Notes under the pieces: model-generated
Seen by the model: only the letters and a program-made list of their open reading frames with translations
Told to the model about the DNA's origin: nothing
Database searches by the model: none
Position numbers and translations under genes: made by a program
Shown: one piece after another, positions 43,078 to 52,029 of the stretch
Layout: every line of letters starts with the position of its first letter
Position numbering within the stretch: position 1 is the stretch's first letter
DNA from: Kitasatospora sp. NBC_01246
GTDB lineage: Bacteria; Actinomycetota; Actinomycetes; Streptomycetales; Streptomycetaceae
Length of the DNA: 64,000 nt
Assembly (NCBI RefSeq): GCF_036226505.1
Contig: NZ_CP108484.1
Span: 8,589,501-8,653,500 of the forward strand
Reading direction: 5' to 3'

Positions 43078-43245
43078 GACACCGCGTCCCGTGGCACGGT
43101 CGATGGTGTCGACGTGGCAGTTGAGGGCGATGGACCGGATGACCCGGTCCGGGTCGGAGACGAATACGTCGGGCAGAGTACGAAGCGCGCTCTGGGCGAG
43201 CACCGACGCGTACAGCTCGTTTCGCTCCCTCTCGGGCCGCGGCAC
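43078..43245 (-). pseudogene. Protein-like fragment of unknown family
   Basis: The stretch NELYASVLAQSALRTLPDVF, VSDPDRVIRSIALNCHVDTI and DRATGR reads like the middle of a real protein, then degenerates. Neither end is intact. It lies in the gene-poor strip 42933-43555 with the transposase stub at 43482. Confidence 0.35.
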
Positions 43246-43481
43246 CGGATCGGACCCCGCGGACGAGGAAGGGCAGCGACGCGCTTCTCCTCAACGATGA
43301 GCAGGGGTCCCGCTGGTGGGCGCCTGCCCGGGCGTCCGGGGTGACGGGGCCGCCGAACGTGACGGTCGGCTCTGCGCCAATCGGCGCCAGGGAGTACCTT
43401 GCGGGTGGCCGGCTGGATCGTGCGGGTAGGCGCAGGCGGGCGACGCCGAACGGGAGTTCGGCACGGACTGCTCCGTGCCGG

Positions 43482-43559
43482 CCCGACGACATCCACGAGG
43501 CCTTCCTCGGCCTCGCCACCTGCCTGATCACCCACCGCCACGTCCAACGCCTCTGTTAG
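43482..43559 (+). pseudogene. Possible transposase C-terminal stub
   Basis: DDIHEAFLGLATCLITHRHV then QRLC and stop resembles the last helix of DDE transposases (pattern D-I-H-x-A-x-L-x-L-A-x-x-L-I). Short and without other support. Confidence 0.3.
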
Positions 43560-43807
43560 TACTCCAGTGCGACTTCGTGATCTATCCGGTTGAGCGGCCA
43601 GCGGGTAGTCGGCGATAGTGGCTGCGGCAGCGGCGTGCTCAGCAGCTCTCGGATCCGGCGGAGGTCCAGCTTCATCCGGGAAACCTGGGCCCGTTGTCCG
43701 CCCAGCTGGCGGCGGGCGGACTCCAGGCCCGCGTGCTGTTGCGGTGTCAGGACGACGATCTCCGCACCGTCCATCGCCATCGTCCTGGGTTTGTCGGCCT
43801 TGGGCAC
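43556..43807 (-). CDS. Small hypothetical protein, 83 aa
   Basis: GTG 43807 with AAAGG about nine bases upstream, only 19 bp after the end of the ECF S-component gene, so it could be the last gene of that operon. Sequence is soluble and helical in the middle (VVLTPQQHAGLESARRQLGG, RMKLDLRRIRELL), suggestive of a short coiled coil. No family recognised. Confidence 0.55.
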   Translation of the reverse strand: MPKADKPRTMAMDGAEIVVLTPQQHAGLESARRQLGGQRAQVSRMKLDLRRIRELLSTPLPQPLSPTTRWPLNRIDHEVALEY

Positions 43808-43826
43808 GGTGGTGGACCTTTCGGAA

Positions 43827-44675
43827 TCAGGAGGGCGCCGATCCGGCCGGCCGTGCGGGATGTTCTTGAGCGGGTGGGGCGTCGGAGTGGTCCGCAGCCT
43901 CGAAACGCACCGTGGGCTCGAAGTTGGCGCGCCGGGCCGCGCGGCGGAAAACGGTCAGCACGGCCGGTCCGACGACGAGCACGGCGGTGAAGGTGGTGAC
44001 GGCGCGGCCGGTGTCCCAGCCGAGCGAGGTGGCGAGGTCGAAGAGCAGGTAGCGGTGCCACTGTTCGGTGAAGGGCAGGCCGGGGAGGTAGGCGATGGAG
44101 CTGTTCGGGTCGGTCGAGAACGGCCAGAAGGAGAGGTTGAGCAGGAAGCCGAACAGGTAGCCGGACAAAGCCCCGTAGGCGGCCAGCATCGGCACCTCCC
44201 AGCGGCGCCGGGCCGGTGGGAGCAGCCCGGCGAGCATGCCGACGAAGGCGCAGCCGAACATCTGGTAGGGCATCCAGGGGCCGACGCCTCCGGTGAGCAG
44301 GGCGGAGGCGAACAGCGAGGTGCAGCCGAGGGTGAAGCCGAAGCCGGGGCCGAAGACGCGGCCGGCGAGGACGAGGATGAAGAAGACGGTCTCCACCCCG
44401 GCGGTGCCGGCGCCGAGGGGTCGGAGTCCTGCGTTGACGGCCGAGAGGACGCCGAGCATGGCGAGGGCCTTGGCGTCGATGCCGCCGGCCGAGATCTCGG
44501 CGATGACGATGGCGAGGACCAGGACGAGCAGGGCGCCGAAGATCAGGGGTGGGGCGTAGTTGGAGCCGAACGTCCCGGGGGCGACGACGAACGGCCAGGT
44601 GAAGGCGGTCAGGCCGATGAAGGCGGCCAGGGCGACGACGATGCGGGCCCGGCCGGGGATGCGGACGGCGGTCAT
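43827..44675 (-). CDS. ECF transporter S component (CbrT-like, presumed corrinoid)
   Basis: 282 aa from ATG 44675, overlapping the ATPase stop by ATGA. About six membrane helices (VVALAAFIGLTAFTWPFVV, PLIFGALLVLVLAIVIAEIS, LAMLGVLSAVNAGLRPLGAG, TVFFILVLAGRVFGPGFGFT, PMLAAYGALSGYLFGFLLNL, and one near 240), then a short charged tail. The proline/glycine-rich GRVFGPGFGFTLGCTSLFAS segment is typical of S components in streptomycete ECF loci. Substrate specificity is not readable from sequence. Cobalamin or a precursor is inferred from the riboswitch controlling the operon and from the published prediction of CbrTUV systems in actinomycetes. Confidence 0.85.
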   Translation of the reverse strand: MTAVRIPGRARIVVALAAFIGLTAFTWPFVVAPGTFGSNYAPPLIFGALLVLVLAIVIAEISAGGIDAKALAMLGVLSAVNAGLRPLGAGTAGVETVFFILVLAGRVFGPGFGFTLGCTSLFASALLTGGVGPWMPYQMFGCAFVGMLAGLLPPARRRWEVPMLAAYGALSGYLFGFLLNLSFWPFSTDPNSSIAYLPGLPFTEQWHRYLLFDLATSLGWDTGRAVTTFTAVLVVGPAVLTVFRRAARRANFEPTVRFEAADHSDAPPAQEHPARPAGSAPS

Positions 44676-46315
44676 CGGGCGGCCTCCGCCACCGCGAGGG
44701 CCTCGGTCACCTGCCGGGTGGTCAGGTAGTCCAGCGGGGCGAGGATCTTGGCGGTCTGCGGGGCGAAGGTGGGTGAGGCGACGATGACCTCGGCGGTGGG
44801 GCCGTCGGCGACGATCTCGCCCTCGGCCATCACGACCACGCGGTCGGCGGCGGAGGCGACGAACTCGACGTCGTGGGTGGAGACGACGACCGTACGGCCT
44901 TCGGCGGCGAGGGCGTCCACGATGCCGGTGAGTGCTTCCTTCGCGTGGTAGTCGAGCCCCCGGGTGGGTTCGTCCAGCAGCACGACCCTTGGTGCGGCAG
45001 CCAGTTGGATCGCCAGGACGAGCGCCAGCTTCTGCCCCTCGGAGAGGTCCCGGGGGTGGGTGTCGTCGGGGATCCCGGGGGCGAGGCGGTCGAGGATCTG
45101 CCGTGCGGTCGGCCCGGCGGCCTGGCGGGCCTCCAGGTCGCTCTGGGTGAGCTCCTGGGCGACCGTCTCCAGGTACAGGAGGTCGGTGGGGGTCTGCGGG
45201 ACGAGTCCGACCAGGTGCCGGGCCTGAGCCGCGGGGAGGCGCTTGGGGTCCTTGGCCGGACCGCTCTCGACGCCGGTGACCTTCACGCTGCCGCCCTGGC
45301 GGGGTCCGGAGCCCTGGAGGGCCCACAGCAGCGAGGACTTGCCGGAGCCGTTACGGCCCATCAGCGCGGTGACCTCGCCCGCCCGCAGTTCCAGCCCGAC
45401 CTCCCGGACGGCGGCCACCGGCCCGTAGCGCACCACGACCCGCTCGGCGGACAGTACGGTCTCCCCGGCCGCCGGTGCGCGACGCGGTGCCGGTGCCGGG
45501 CGTGCGGCCAGGCGTTCCCGCAGCGGTGCGGCGGCTCGGCGGGCGTCGCGGACGGACAGCGGCAGGGGCTCCCAGCCGGCCAGGCGGCCGAGGTCGACGA
45601 CGGGCGGCGCGATCGCGGTGGTCCGGAAGACCTCGGCGGGCGGCCCGTGCACGACGGTGCCGTCGCCGGGCAGGTAGGCGACCCGGTCGGCGTACTGGAC
45701 GACGCGTTCCAGGCGGTGTTCGGCCAGCAGGACGGTGACGCCGAGGTCGTGGACGAGCCGGGTGATCGCGGCGAGTACCTCCTCGGCGGCGGTCGGGTCG
45801 AGTGCGGAGGTCGGTTCGTCCAGGACCAGGACGCGGGGGTGCGCGGTGAGCACCGAGCCGATGGCGACGCGCTGCTGCTGGCCGCCGGAGAGCTCGTACA
45901 GGGCGCGGTGGCGCAGGTCGGCCAGGCCGAGCAGGTCGAGGGTCTCCTCGACGCGCTTGCGCATGACCTCCGGTGGGATCGCCAACTGCTCCATGACGTA
46001 GGCCAGTTCCTCCTCCACCGTGTCGGTGGTGAAGCCGGCCAGCGGGTCCTGGCCCACCACGCCGACCACGTCGGCGAGTTCGCGCGGCGGGTGGTGGGCG
46101 GTGTCGCGGCCGTCCACGGTGACCCGGCCGCGCAGGGTGCCGCCGGTGAAGTGCGGCACCAGGCCGTTGACGGCGCCGAGCAGGGTGGACTTGCCGGCGC
46201 CGGTGCGGCCGACCACCAGGCAGAGCTCGCCCTCCGGGATGTGCAGGTCGACGTCGCGCAGGACGGGCGTGGTCTCGCCGTCGTACACCACGCTGACCCG
46301 GTCGAATCGGATCAC
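44672..46315 (-). CDS. ECF transporter ATPase, two ATP-binding domains fused (EcfA-A')
   Basis: 547 aa from GTG 46315, which overlaps the T-component stop (GTGA). The ORF reaching 47119 upstream is a shadow. Domain 1 (about 1-235): Walker A GRTGAGKST, signature YELSGGQQQRVAIG, Walker B VLVLDEPTSALDP, His switch LAEHRLER. Domain 2 (about 285-547): GRNGSGKSS, RDLSEGQKLALVLA, VVLLDEPTRGLDYH, VVSTHDVEFV. Two complete ATPase sites in one chain replace the usual EcfA/EcfA' pair. It drives the S/T membrane complex. Confidence 0.92.
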   Translation of the reverse strand: MIRFDRVSVVYDGETTPVLRDVDLHIPEGELCLVVGRTGAGKSTLLGAVNGLVPHFTGGTLRGRVTVDGRDTAHHPPRELADVVGVVGQDPLAGFTTDTVEEELAYVMEQLAIPPEVMRKRVEETLDLLGLADLRHRALYELSGGQQQRVAIGSVLTAHPRVLVLDEPTSALDPTAAEEVLAAITRLVHDLGVTVLLAEHRLERVVQYADRVAYLPGDGTVVHGPPAEVFRTTAIAPPVVDLGRLAGWEPLPLSVRDARRAAAPLRERLAARPAPAPRRAPAAGETVLSAERVVVRYGPVAAVREVGLELRAGEVTALMGRNGSGKSSLLWALQGSGPRQGGSVKVTGVESGPAKDPKRLPAAQARHLVGLVPQTPTDLLYLETVAQELTQSDLEARQAAGPTARQILDRLAPGIPDDTHPRDLSEGQKLALVLAIQLAAAPRVVLLDEPTRGLDYHAKEALTGIVDALAAEGRTVVVSTHDVEFVASAADRVVVMAEGEIVADGPTAEVIVASPTFAPQTAKILAPLDYLTTRQVTEALAVAEAAR

Positions 46316-47559
46316 GTGCTCACCTCGGAGGTCGTGCGGTCGGTGCTGACGCCGACGCTGACGCTGACGCCGTTGCTGCTTCGGCGGGCACCTGTGGCGG
46401 TGTCGGTGGGCCGTTCGGGGGTACGGCCGGGTGGCGGGGAGACGATCCCGGCGGCGCCCGCCAGCAGCAGGGCGAGCACCGGGACGAGCGGCAGCGCCGG
46501 CCAGGTCAGCGGGTAGAGGGAGGGGTTGAGTTCGGTGGCGTCGTAGCCGACCGTGGCGAACAGCAGGACGGCGGCGGTCACCCCGCAGCCGGCGACCGCC
46601 CACTCGGCGGCCCGCCAGCGGTGCGGCCGGTAGGTGGTGCGCCGCACCCGCCGCCCGCCGAGGACGAGGCCCGCCACGCAGAGGACGGCACCCGCGAGGA
46701 AGGCGGGCAGGCCGAGCGCGGCGGGGGCCGTGCCGTCCAGCAAGCCGTACACCCCGGCGCACAGGCCGCACATGCCGAGCAGCATCAGGGTTCCGGTGAG
46801 CCGGCGGGAGCGCCGCGAGGCGGTGCCGGAACGCCCGTAGCCGCGCGAGTCCATCGCGGCGGCCAGGCTGAGCGAGCGTTCCAGCGCGTCCTCCAGGACC
46901 GGCACCACGATGCCGCGCAACGCACGTACGCCCTTGCGCTGTCCGGCGCGCAACCGCCGGGCCCGGGCCACGCGTTGGACGCTCTGCACCAGCTGCGGCG
47001 CGACGCTCAGCGACACCGTGACGGCCACGCCGAGCTCGTACAGAGCCCCGGGCAGCACCCGCAGGGCACGCTTGGGGTTGGCCAGGGTGTTCGCCGCGCC
47101 GATGCAGCAGATCAGGCACGCCAGCCGCAGCCCGTCGAAGGCCGCGGAGAGCGTGGCCTCCAGCGAGACCGGTCCGCCGATCCGGATGCCCGCGTACCAG
47201 GCCGGGGTGGGGATGTGCGGCAGGGAGAAGAGCAGGTGGTCATGCGGGGTGATGCCGGTGGCGAAGACGCACCGGAAGACCACCCGGATCGCCACCACGG
47301 TCAGGGCCACCCACAGGTAGTAGGTGAACCCGCGCGCCCACGGGGCTTCGCTGCGGCGGGCGGTGACCACGTAGCCGAGCACGGCGAGGACGAGCAGGAG
47401 CAGCAGCGGGTTGGTGGTGCGGCTGGCCGCCGTCGCCAGGGCCAATGCCCACGTCCACCAGGCCAGCGGGTGCAGGTTCCGCGGGGCGCGTCGGCCCGCC
47501 GCGCCCAGGCCGGGGACGCGCTGCGGGGAGGCCGTGTCGCGCTTGTCGAGCATGGTCAC
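46312..47559 (-). CDS. ECF transporter T component (EcfT/CbiQ family)
   Basis: 415 aa from GTG 47559 (ATG 47553 possible), 4 bp after the upstream stop. Membrane helices at both ends of a cytoplasmic coupling domain, which carries the EcfT signature: LERSLSLAAAMDSRGYGRSG (Ala-Arg-Gly-type motif) and VTVSLSVAPQLVQSVQRVAR. It links the two-domain ATPase to the S component. C-terminal about 40 aa are low-complexity (Ser/Thr/Val) and poorly conserved in type. Confidence 0.9.
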   Translation of the reverse strand: MTMLDKRDTASPQRVPGLGAAGRRAPRNLHPLAWWTWALALATAASRTTNPLLLLLVLAVLGYVVTARRSEAPWARGFTYYLWVALTVVAIRVVFRCVFATGITPHDHLLFSLPHIPTPAWYAGIRIGGPVSLEATLSAAFDGLRLACLICCIGAANTLANPKRALRVLPGALYELGVAVTVSLSVAPQLVQSVQRVARARRLRAGQRKGVRALRGIVVPVLEDALERSLSLAAAMDSRGYGRSGTASRRSRRLTGTLMLLGMCGLCAGVYGLLDGTAPAALGLPAFLAGAVLCVAGLVLGGRRVRRTTYRPHRWRAAEWAVAGCGVTAAVLLFATVGYDATELNPSLYPLTWPALPLVPVLALLLAGAAGIVSPPPGRTPERPTDTATGARRSSNGVSVSVGVSTDRTTSEVST

Positions 47560-47563
47560 CGGA

Positions 47564-48760
47564 TCACTCCGCCCGTCGGCGGCGCGCGGCGACCAGGGTG
47601 GCCACCCCGAGCACCACGACGAGGATGGTTCCGAGTACGGCGGGGAGCATCGAGCCGGAGTCGTGCGGTGCGTCCGCCACCGGGTCGGCGTTCACCACTG
47701 CTCCCGGTACGGCGGGGGTGGCCGTCGGCGCGGCCGCGGCCTCCGCCGTCTGTGGGGTCGGCTGATCGGTCGGGGTGTCCGTCGGCGGCGCGGTGGGCGG
47801 GTCGACCGGCACCGGTGTGGCGGGCACCGGTGTGGGCTCGGGCGCCCCCGAAGGGGTGATGCCGGCCTCGGGGGTGCCGGCGGTGCCGGCCCCCGGCGGT
47901 GTGCCGGGCGCCGGCGGCCGGGCACCGCCCGCCGGGGGTTTGGCGGGCACCGGGGCCCGGCCGGTTCCGGCGCCACCGCTCGTGCCGGCGGCACCCGTCG
48001 AGCTGCCGTTCGAGCCGCTGCCGCCGGTCGTGCCGGTGGCACCCGTCGAACTGCCGCTGGAGCCGCCAGAGCCTCCCGAGGCACCGCCGGAGCCGCCAGA
48101 GCCTCCCGAGGCACCGCCGGAGCCGCCAGCGCCTCCCGAGGCACCGCCGGAGCCGCCCGTGGTGCCCTGGCCGCCGGGGTCGGTCGACTGCCCGCCGGGG
48201 CTGGAGTTGTGCGCCCGGACGCTGTCCGGCGAGAAGGCCGGGCGTCCCTCGGTGCCCTCGATGTTCGTACCGCCGAAGATCCACAGGTCCACGCTGCCGG
48301 GCTTCGGCTGGTACAGCATCGCGCCGAGCTGGCTGTACGACCACGTGTTCTGGCCCGGATCGGCGTGCCAGTACGACCAGTAGGCCGTGGCCGGGGGTGT
48401 CAGGACGCATTTCTCCTGGTCCGGCGTCGGGTACTGCTTGCCGCCCTGGAAGCCGCTGTAGCCGATCCGGCAGATGAACGCCGGACCGTCGTGCCCGGTG
48501 CCGGTGGTCTTCCAGCCGCCCTGGTTGAGCAGGGCGTAGCCGGTGGTCGGGGTGGTCCCGCAGGAGCGCAGCAGCGGGCCGCCCCACTTCCCGAAGTCCA
48601 CCGCGAGTACGACCCCGGAGGTCGTGGTGCACTGATCCGTCGGCAACGGCGCCGCAGCAGCCGGGGCCGTGCCCACGGCGATGCCGCCGAAGGCGAGCGC
48701 GAAGGCCGGCGCCGCCGCCCCGAGCAGCCGGGCGAGCCGGTCACCGAGTCCGCGGCTCAC
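47564..48760 (-). CDS. Membrane-anchored secreted protein with 'YWSYW' (SCO2322/DUF4430-like) domain
   Basis: 398 aa from GTG 48760 (overlaps the upstream TGA as GTGA). Signal peptide about 1-37. One folded domain (about 40-170) with four spaced Cys, AVDFGKWGGPLLRSC, HDGPAFICRIGYSGFQGGKQ, ATAYWSYWHADPGQ and PKPGSVDLWIFGGTNI. A long Gly/Ser- then Pro/Thr-rich wall-spanning linker follows (about 175-360), then a C-terminal membrane helix (MLPAVLGTILVVVLGVATLV) and RRRR stop. It is thus displayed outside the membrane, spanning the wall. The domain is shared with the neighbouring genes at 48757 and 53912. Inferred role: ligand capture or hand-over to the ECF transporter encoded just downstream. 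Confidence 0.8.
   Translation of the reverse strand: MSRGLGDRLARLLGAAAPAFALAFGGIAVGTAPAAAAPLPTDQCTTTSGVVLAVDFGKWGGPLLRSCGTTPTTGYALLNQGGWKTTGTGHDGPAFICRIGYSGFQGGKQYPTPDQEKCVLTPPATAYWSYWHADPGQNTWSYSQLGAMLYQPKPGSVDLWIFGGTNIEGTEGRPAFSPDSVRAHNSSPGGQSTDPGGQGTTGGSGGASGGAGGSGGASGGSGGSGGASGGSGGSSGSSTGATGTTGGSGSNGSSTGAAGTSGGAGTGRAPVPAKPPAGGARPPAPGTPPGAGTAGTPEAGITPSGAPEPTPVPATPVPVDPPTAPPTDTPTDQPTPQTAEAAAAPTATPAVPGAVVNADPVADAPHDSGSMLPAVLGTILVVVLGVATLVAARRRRAE
48058..48155. repeat. Tandem 30-bp repeats encoding Gly/Ser-rich linker
   Basis: About three copies of a 30-bp unit (on the plus strand GAGCCTCCCGAGGCACCGCC with flanks) inside the linker of the preceding gene. Length variation here would change how far the domain reaches through the wall. 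Confidence 0.8.
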
Positions 48761-51711
48761 CGGTGACGCCCCGGGGCGGCCGCGTTGCGGCGACGGGCGA
48801 GGATGACGGCCGCGGCGCCGAGGGCGGTCAGCAGACCGGCACCCGTGGTCAGGGCCAGCGCCGGGGTGCCGGTGCTGGCCAGGTTGCCGGAACCGGTCCG
48901 CGCCGCCACGTCCGCGGCGGGGGCACCGCCGTCTCCGGCCGGGGCATCGATGCCGTCGGCCGGCCAGGTGGTCGGGCCGCCGCTGGTCGCGGGAGCGGAG
49001 GTGGGCGAAGTGGACCCGGTGGGGGTGGGCGTGCCGGTCGGGCTCGGCGTGCCGGTCGGCGTGCCGGTCGGCGTGCCGGTGGGCGTGCCGGTCGGAGTCC
49101 CCGTCGGCGTGCCGGTGGGGGTGCCCGTCGGAGTCCCCGTCGGCGTGCCGGTCGGAGTGGGCGTCGGAGTGGGCGTGCCTCCGAGGTTCCTGGACAGCGT
49201 GCCGAAGGAGATCCCCGTGGCACCGCCGATCGCCTGGGTGGACGCGCGGACGTCCGAGCCCCGCTGCCCGGCGGACGCGACGTTGAACCCGCCGTCGCCG
49301 TTCTGCTGGCCGGCGAGGAAGTCGAGCGCCTTCGCGATCTGCCCGCCGTAGGCGGCCTTGCGCAGCGTCATGCCCTGGACGGCGAGGGCAGCCGAGTTGG
49401 TGGAGTCGCCGGCCGCGCCGGGGAAGCCGCCGTCGGGCAGCTGCTGGGCGGCGAGCCAGGTGAGCCCCTTGTCGACGGCTTGGGCCGCCTCGTCGCCGGG
49501 GACGAGGGCGAGGGCCATGACGGCCATCGCGGTGCTGTCCACGTCGGAGTCGCCGGTGGCGGGGATCAGGCTCGGCCAGGAGCCGTCCGGGTGCTGGAGG
49601 CTCCTGAGGTAGGCGATCGCGGGAGCGGCATTGGTGGAGTCCCCGGCACGGAGCTGGGCGATGATGCCCAGCGACTGGGAGAACACCGAGGTCGCGTAGG
49701 TGTAGTTGCCGGGTGCCGCGCAACCGGTGTTCTGGTCGTCCCTGGCGCAGACGGCCTGGTCCAGGGCGGCGATCAGGTCGTGGCCGCCGAAGGCACGCGG
49801 GTCGCGGCCGACGATCTCGGCGAGCAGCGCCTCCTTGCCGATCGAGCCGCCGCCCGCGTACTCGGTGCCGACGGCGGTCCAGTCGTTGACGGTCCGCTCG
49901 TTGGGGTCCTTGCCCTGCTGGTCCAAGAAGTCGACGATCTTGCGCAGCGCGGCGTCATCGGTACCGGTCGCCGCGAGGGCGTAGGCCCCGTCGATGGTGA
50001 GGCCGAAGTCGGCGAAGGCCGGGAAGGCCTCGTAGTAGTGACCGTCGATCAGCCGGGCCGGATCGGTCAGGTAGGTGCTGCCCTTGCCCGGGTCGGGGGT
50101 GCGCCCGGCGGGCGGGGTCGGTGTCGTGGTGGCGCCGTCGGGGTCGTGTCGGACGGTGGTGAGGTCGGTCCCGGTCAGGGCCAGGATCGCCTGTTCGGTG
50201 GCGGCCGCGTCCGGGTCGGGGGTGGACGCGTCGGGCCCGAAGCCGCCGTCCTTGCCCTGCCGGGTGGCGAGCCAGGCCTTGGCGGTGGCCTGCCGGGCGC
50301 CCTGGCCGGTGGCCCGGAACGCCTGGGCGGCACTCGCGGTGCTGACCGTGTCGCCGGGGGCACCGAGGTACGGGACGAAGGAGCCGTCGGCCTGCTGGCT
50401 CGCCGCGAGCTGGTCCGCGGCCTTCTTGGCCGTCGTCTCGTACCCGGGGGCCGTACGCAGGGCGAGGACGGTGACGGCGGTGTTGAGCGGATCGGATTCG
50501 CAGGTGCCGCCGGCCACGATCATCGACCCGGCGATTCCACCGTCGGCGCACTGGAGGGCCGTGAAGCGGGCGAGGGCCGACGTGGGCGGCGCGGCACCGG
50601 CACGCTGCAGGGCGATGACACCCAGCGCCTGGACCCAGGGCGAGGCCGCGCCGAGGAAGTCCCCGGCGGCAGTGCAGTTCCCGTTCTCCCCGGCCGCCGT
50701 GCAGACGTGGTCGGTCAGCGTGGCGATCAGGTCACGGCCGCCGAAGGAGCGGGGATCGCCACCGGTGCTCTCGGCGACGAGCGCCAGCAGCGCGGCGGCC
50801 CGCGCATCGGGCTTGCCGGTCGGGCCGTCGGGCAGGAGGAAGCCGTCGGTGTGGGTGGAGAGGAAGCCGACCACCTTGCGCAGCGCCGGATCCTGGGTGC
50901 CGGCGGCGGCGAGCGCGATGGCGGTGAGGGCGGTCCGCGGGTAGTCCGGCCCCGGGGCGGCCCAGTTCTCCATGTGGTCGCCGCCGACGAGCTGCCCGAC
51001 GAGCCAGGCGGCGGCAGTCGCCGGGTCACCGGTGGCGGGCGGCGGGCCGGTCGGCGACGGGGTCGGGGTCGGGGTGACTGTGGGCGAGGGCGAGGGCGAG
51101 CTGGAAGACGTGGGCGAGTTCGAAGGCGAGGGCGAGGAACTGCCGTTCTTGGCCCGGACCGAGTCCGGGGTGAAGGTCGGTGCTCCGCTCGTGCCGCCGA
51201 TGTCGGTGCCGCCGTACACCCAGGCCTCGACCTCGCCGGGCTTGGGCTTCTGCGTGCCGGCGCCGAACTGGCTGTAGGACCAGCTCTCTTGACCGGGTGC
51301 GGCGATCCAGTACGACCAGTACGCGGTGGCCTGCGGGGTGTTGACGCACGGCTCCTCGGCCGGCGTCGGGTACTGGACGCCGCCGTTGAAGGTTCCGGTG
51401 CCCAGCCGACAGATGAAGGCCGGGCCGTCGTGCTCGGTTCCGGTGGTGGTGAACCCCGCGGTGTGCAGCAGGTTCATCCCCGTCGTGGGGTGGGCGTCGC
51501 AGCCCCGGACGACACCGCCGCCCCAGTGGCCGAAGTCGACCGCGACGATCGCGCCCGTCGTCGCGGTGCACTGCTCGATCGGGTCGGCGGCAGCGGTACC
51601 GGGGTGTCCGAGCAGGACCGTTCCGCAGGCGGCGGCCGCGACGGTTCCGGCGACCATCAGGGACGCGAGGTCCCGGTTTCTGTGACGTGTGCGACTGCTG
51701 CTGACCCTCAC
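48757..51711 (-). CDS. Large wall-anchored 'YWSYW' plus double alpha/alpha-toroid protein (transcobalamin-like plan)
   Basis: 984 aa from GTG 51711 (GAGGGAG five bases upstream). Order: signal peptide (1-42); 'YWSYW' domain (about 45-185; AVDFGHWGGGVVRGC, ATAYWSYWIAAPGQ, PKPGEVEAWVYGGTDI); Ser/Pro linker; first prenyltransferase-like alpha/alpha toroid (about 228-540, with QQADGSF and RQGKDGGFG). A second toroid follows (about 565-850; QHPDGSWPS, QQLPDGGFPG, QQNGDGGFN), then a (TPTG)n linker (about 853-905), LASTG (944-948), a hydrophobic segment and RRRN. LAxTG is the motif of actinobacterial class E sortases, so it is probably bound to peptidoglycan. The toroids are the fold of the alpha domain of intrinsic factor/transcobalamin. 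First gene of the riboswitch-led ECF operon. Corrinoid binding is inferred. Confidence 0.8.
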   Translation of the reverse strand: MRVSSSRTRHRNRDLASLMVAGTVAAAACGTVLLGHPGTAAADPIEQCTATTGAIVAVDFGHWGGGVVRGCDAHPTTGMNLLHTAGFTTTGTEHDGPAFICRLGTGTFNGGVQYPTPAEEPCVNTPQATAYWSYWIAAPGQESWSYSQFGAGTQKPKPGEVEAWVYGGTDIGGTSGAPTFTPDSVRAKNGSSSPSPSNSPTSSSSPSPSPTVTPTPTPSPTGPPPATGDPATAAAWLVGQLVGGDHMENWAAPGPDYPRTALTAIALAAAGTQDPALRKVVGFLSTHTDGFLLPDGPTGKPDARAAALLALVAESTGGDPRSFGGRDLIATLTDHVCTAAGENGNCTAAGDFLGAASPWVQALGVIALQRAGAAPPTSALARFTALQCADGGIAGSMIVAGGTCESDPLNTAVTVLALRTAPGYETTAKKAADQLAASQQADGSFVPYLGAPGDTVSTASAAQAFRATGQGARQATAKAWLATRQGKDGGFGPDASTPDPDAAATEQAILALTGTDLTTVRHDPDGATTTPTPPAGRTPDPGKGSTYLTDPARLIDGHYYEAFPAFADFGLTIDGAYALAATGTDDAALRKIVDFLDQQGKDPNERTVNDWTAVGTEYAGGGSIGKEALLAEIVGRDPRAFGGHDLIAALDQAVCARDDQNTGCAAPGNYTYATSVFSQSLGIIAQLRAGDSTNAAPAIAYLRSLQHPDGSWPSLIPATGDSDVDSTAMAVMALALVPGDEAAQAVDKGLTWLAAQQLPDGGFPGAAGDSTNSAALAVQGMTLRKAAYGGQIAKALDFLAGQQNGDGGFNVASAGQRGSDVRASTQAIGGATGISFGTLSRNLGGTPTPTPTPTGTPTGTPTGTPTGTPTGTPTGTPTGTPTGTPTGTPSPTGTPTPTGSTSPTSAPATSGGPTTWPADGIDAPAGDGGAPAADVAARTGSGNLASTGTPALALTTGAGLLTALGAAAVILARRRNAAAPGRHR
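49027..49186. repeat. Tandem 12-bp repeats encoding (TPTG)n
   Basis: About a dozen near-perfect 12-bp units (GTGCCGGTCGGC/GTCCCCGTCGGC type on the plus strand) giving a Thr-Pro-Thr-Gly linker between the second toroid and the sortase signal. Confidence 0.9.
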
Positions 51712-51840
51712 GACGACTCCCTCGTCGGTCGACGCAGGAGACCACGGCGCAGCCGACGGCCCTCCGGAGTCGTGGGGCCGTCAAGAGCTGCGTCGTAGTC
51801 CGCGACGACGCAAGTGCTGTGTGAACTGACCCCCGGTCCA

Positions 51841-51918
51841 GGCATTCCGGCTCACCCACCGAGGTGGGTCTACGGTTGCGGGTCAGCGCCGGAGTCGGAC
51901 CGGCTTCCCCTGAATGCC
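51841..51918 (-). promoter_or_regulatory. Cobalamin riboswitch (compact) for the ECF operon
   Basis: Minus strand: closing stem GGCATTC/GAATGCC, then GGGGAAGCCGGTCCGACTCC and GGCGCTGACCCGCAACCGTA, the conserved cobalamin-aptamer core, and a short hairpin (GACCCACCTCGGTGGGTGAG). It ends about 130 bases before the start of the 984-aa gene. It presumably represses the whole operon (51711-43827) when cobalamin is plentiful. Confidence 0.85.
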
Positions 51919-52029
51919 GAGGGTGAAAAACCGGTTCATCAGACCACGCCGGTCAATGGGGAGTCAACGGTTCGTCAGGTAGGTCACACCACCTCGTCGA
52001 CCGGTCCGCCGTGCGGTAGCGTCCGCGGT

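Noticed and set aside
44672..47119. 815-codon frame for the ABC ATPase
   Set aside because: Sequence above 46315 lacks any domain and shadows the T component. A GTGA overlap marks the true start.
49027..49186. Short direct repeats that could suggest a CRISPR-like array
   Set aside because: 12-bp contiguous units without spacers, in frame, encoding a Thr-Pro-Gly linker.
48763..51798. 1011-codon plus-strand frame opposite the large toroid protein
   Set aside because: Glycine/arginine-rich low-complexity shadow with no start signal. The minus-strand frame has signal peptide, domains and sortase signal.
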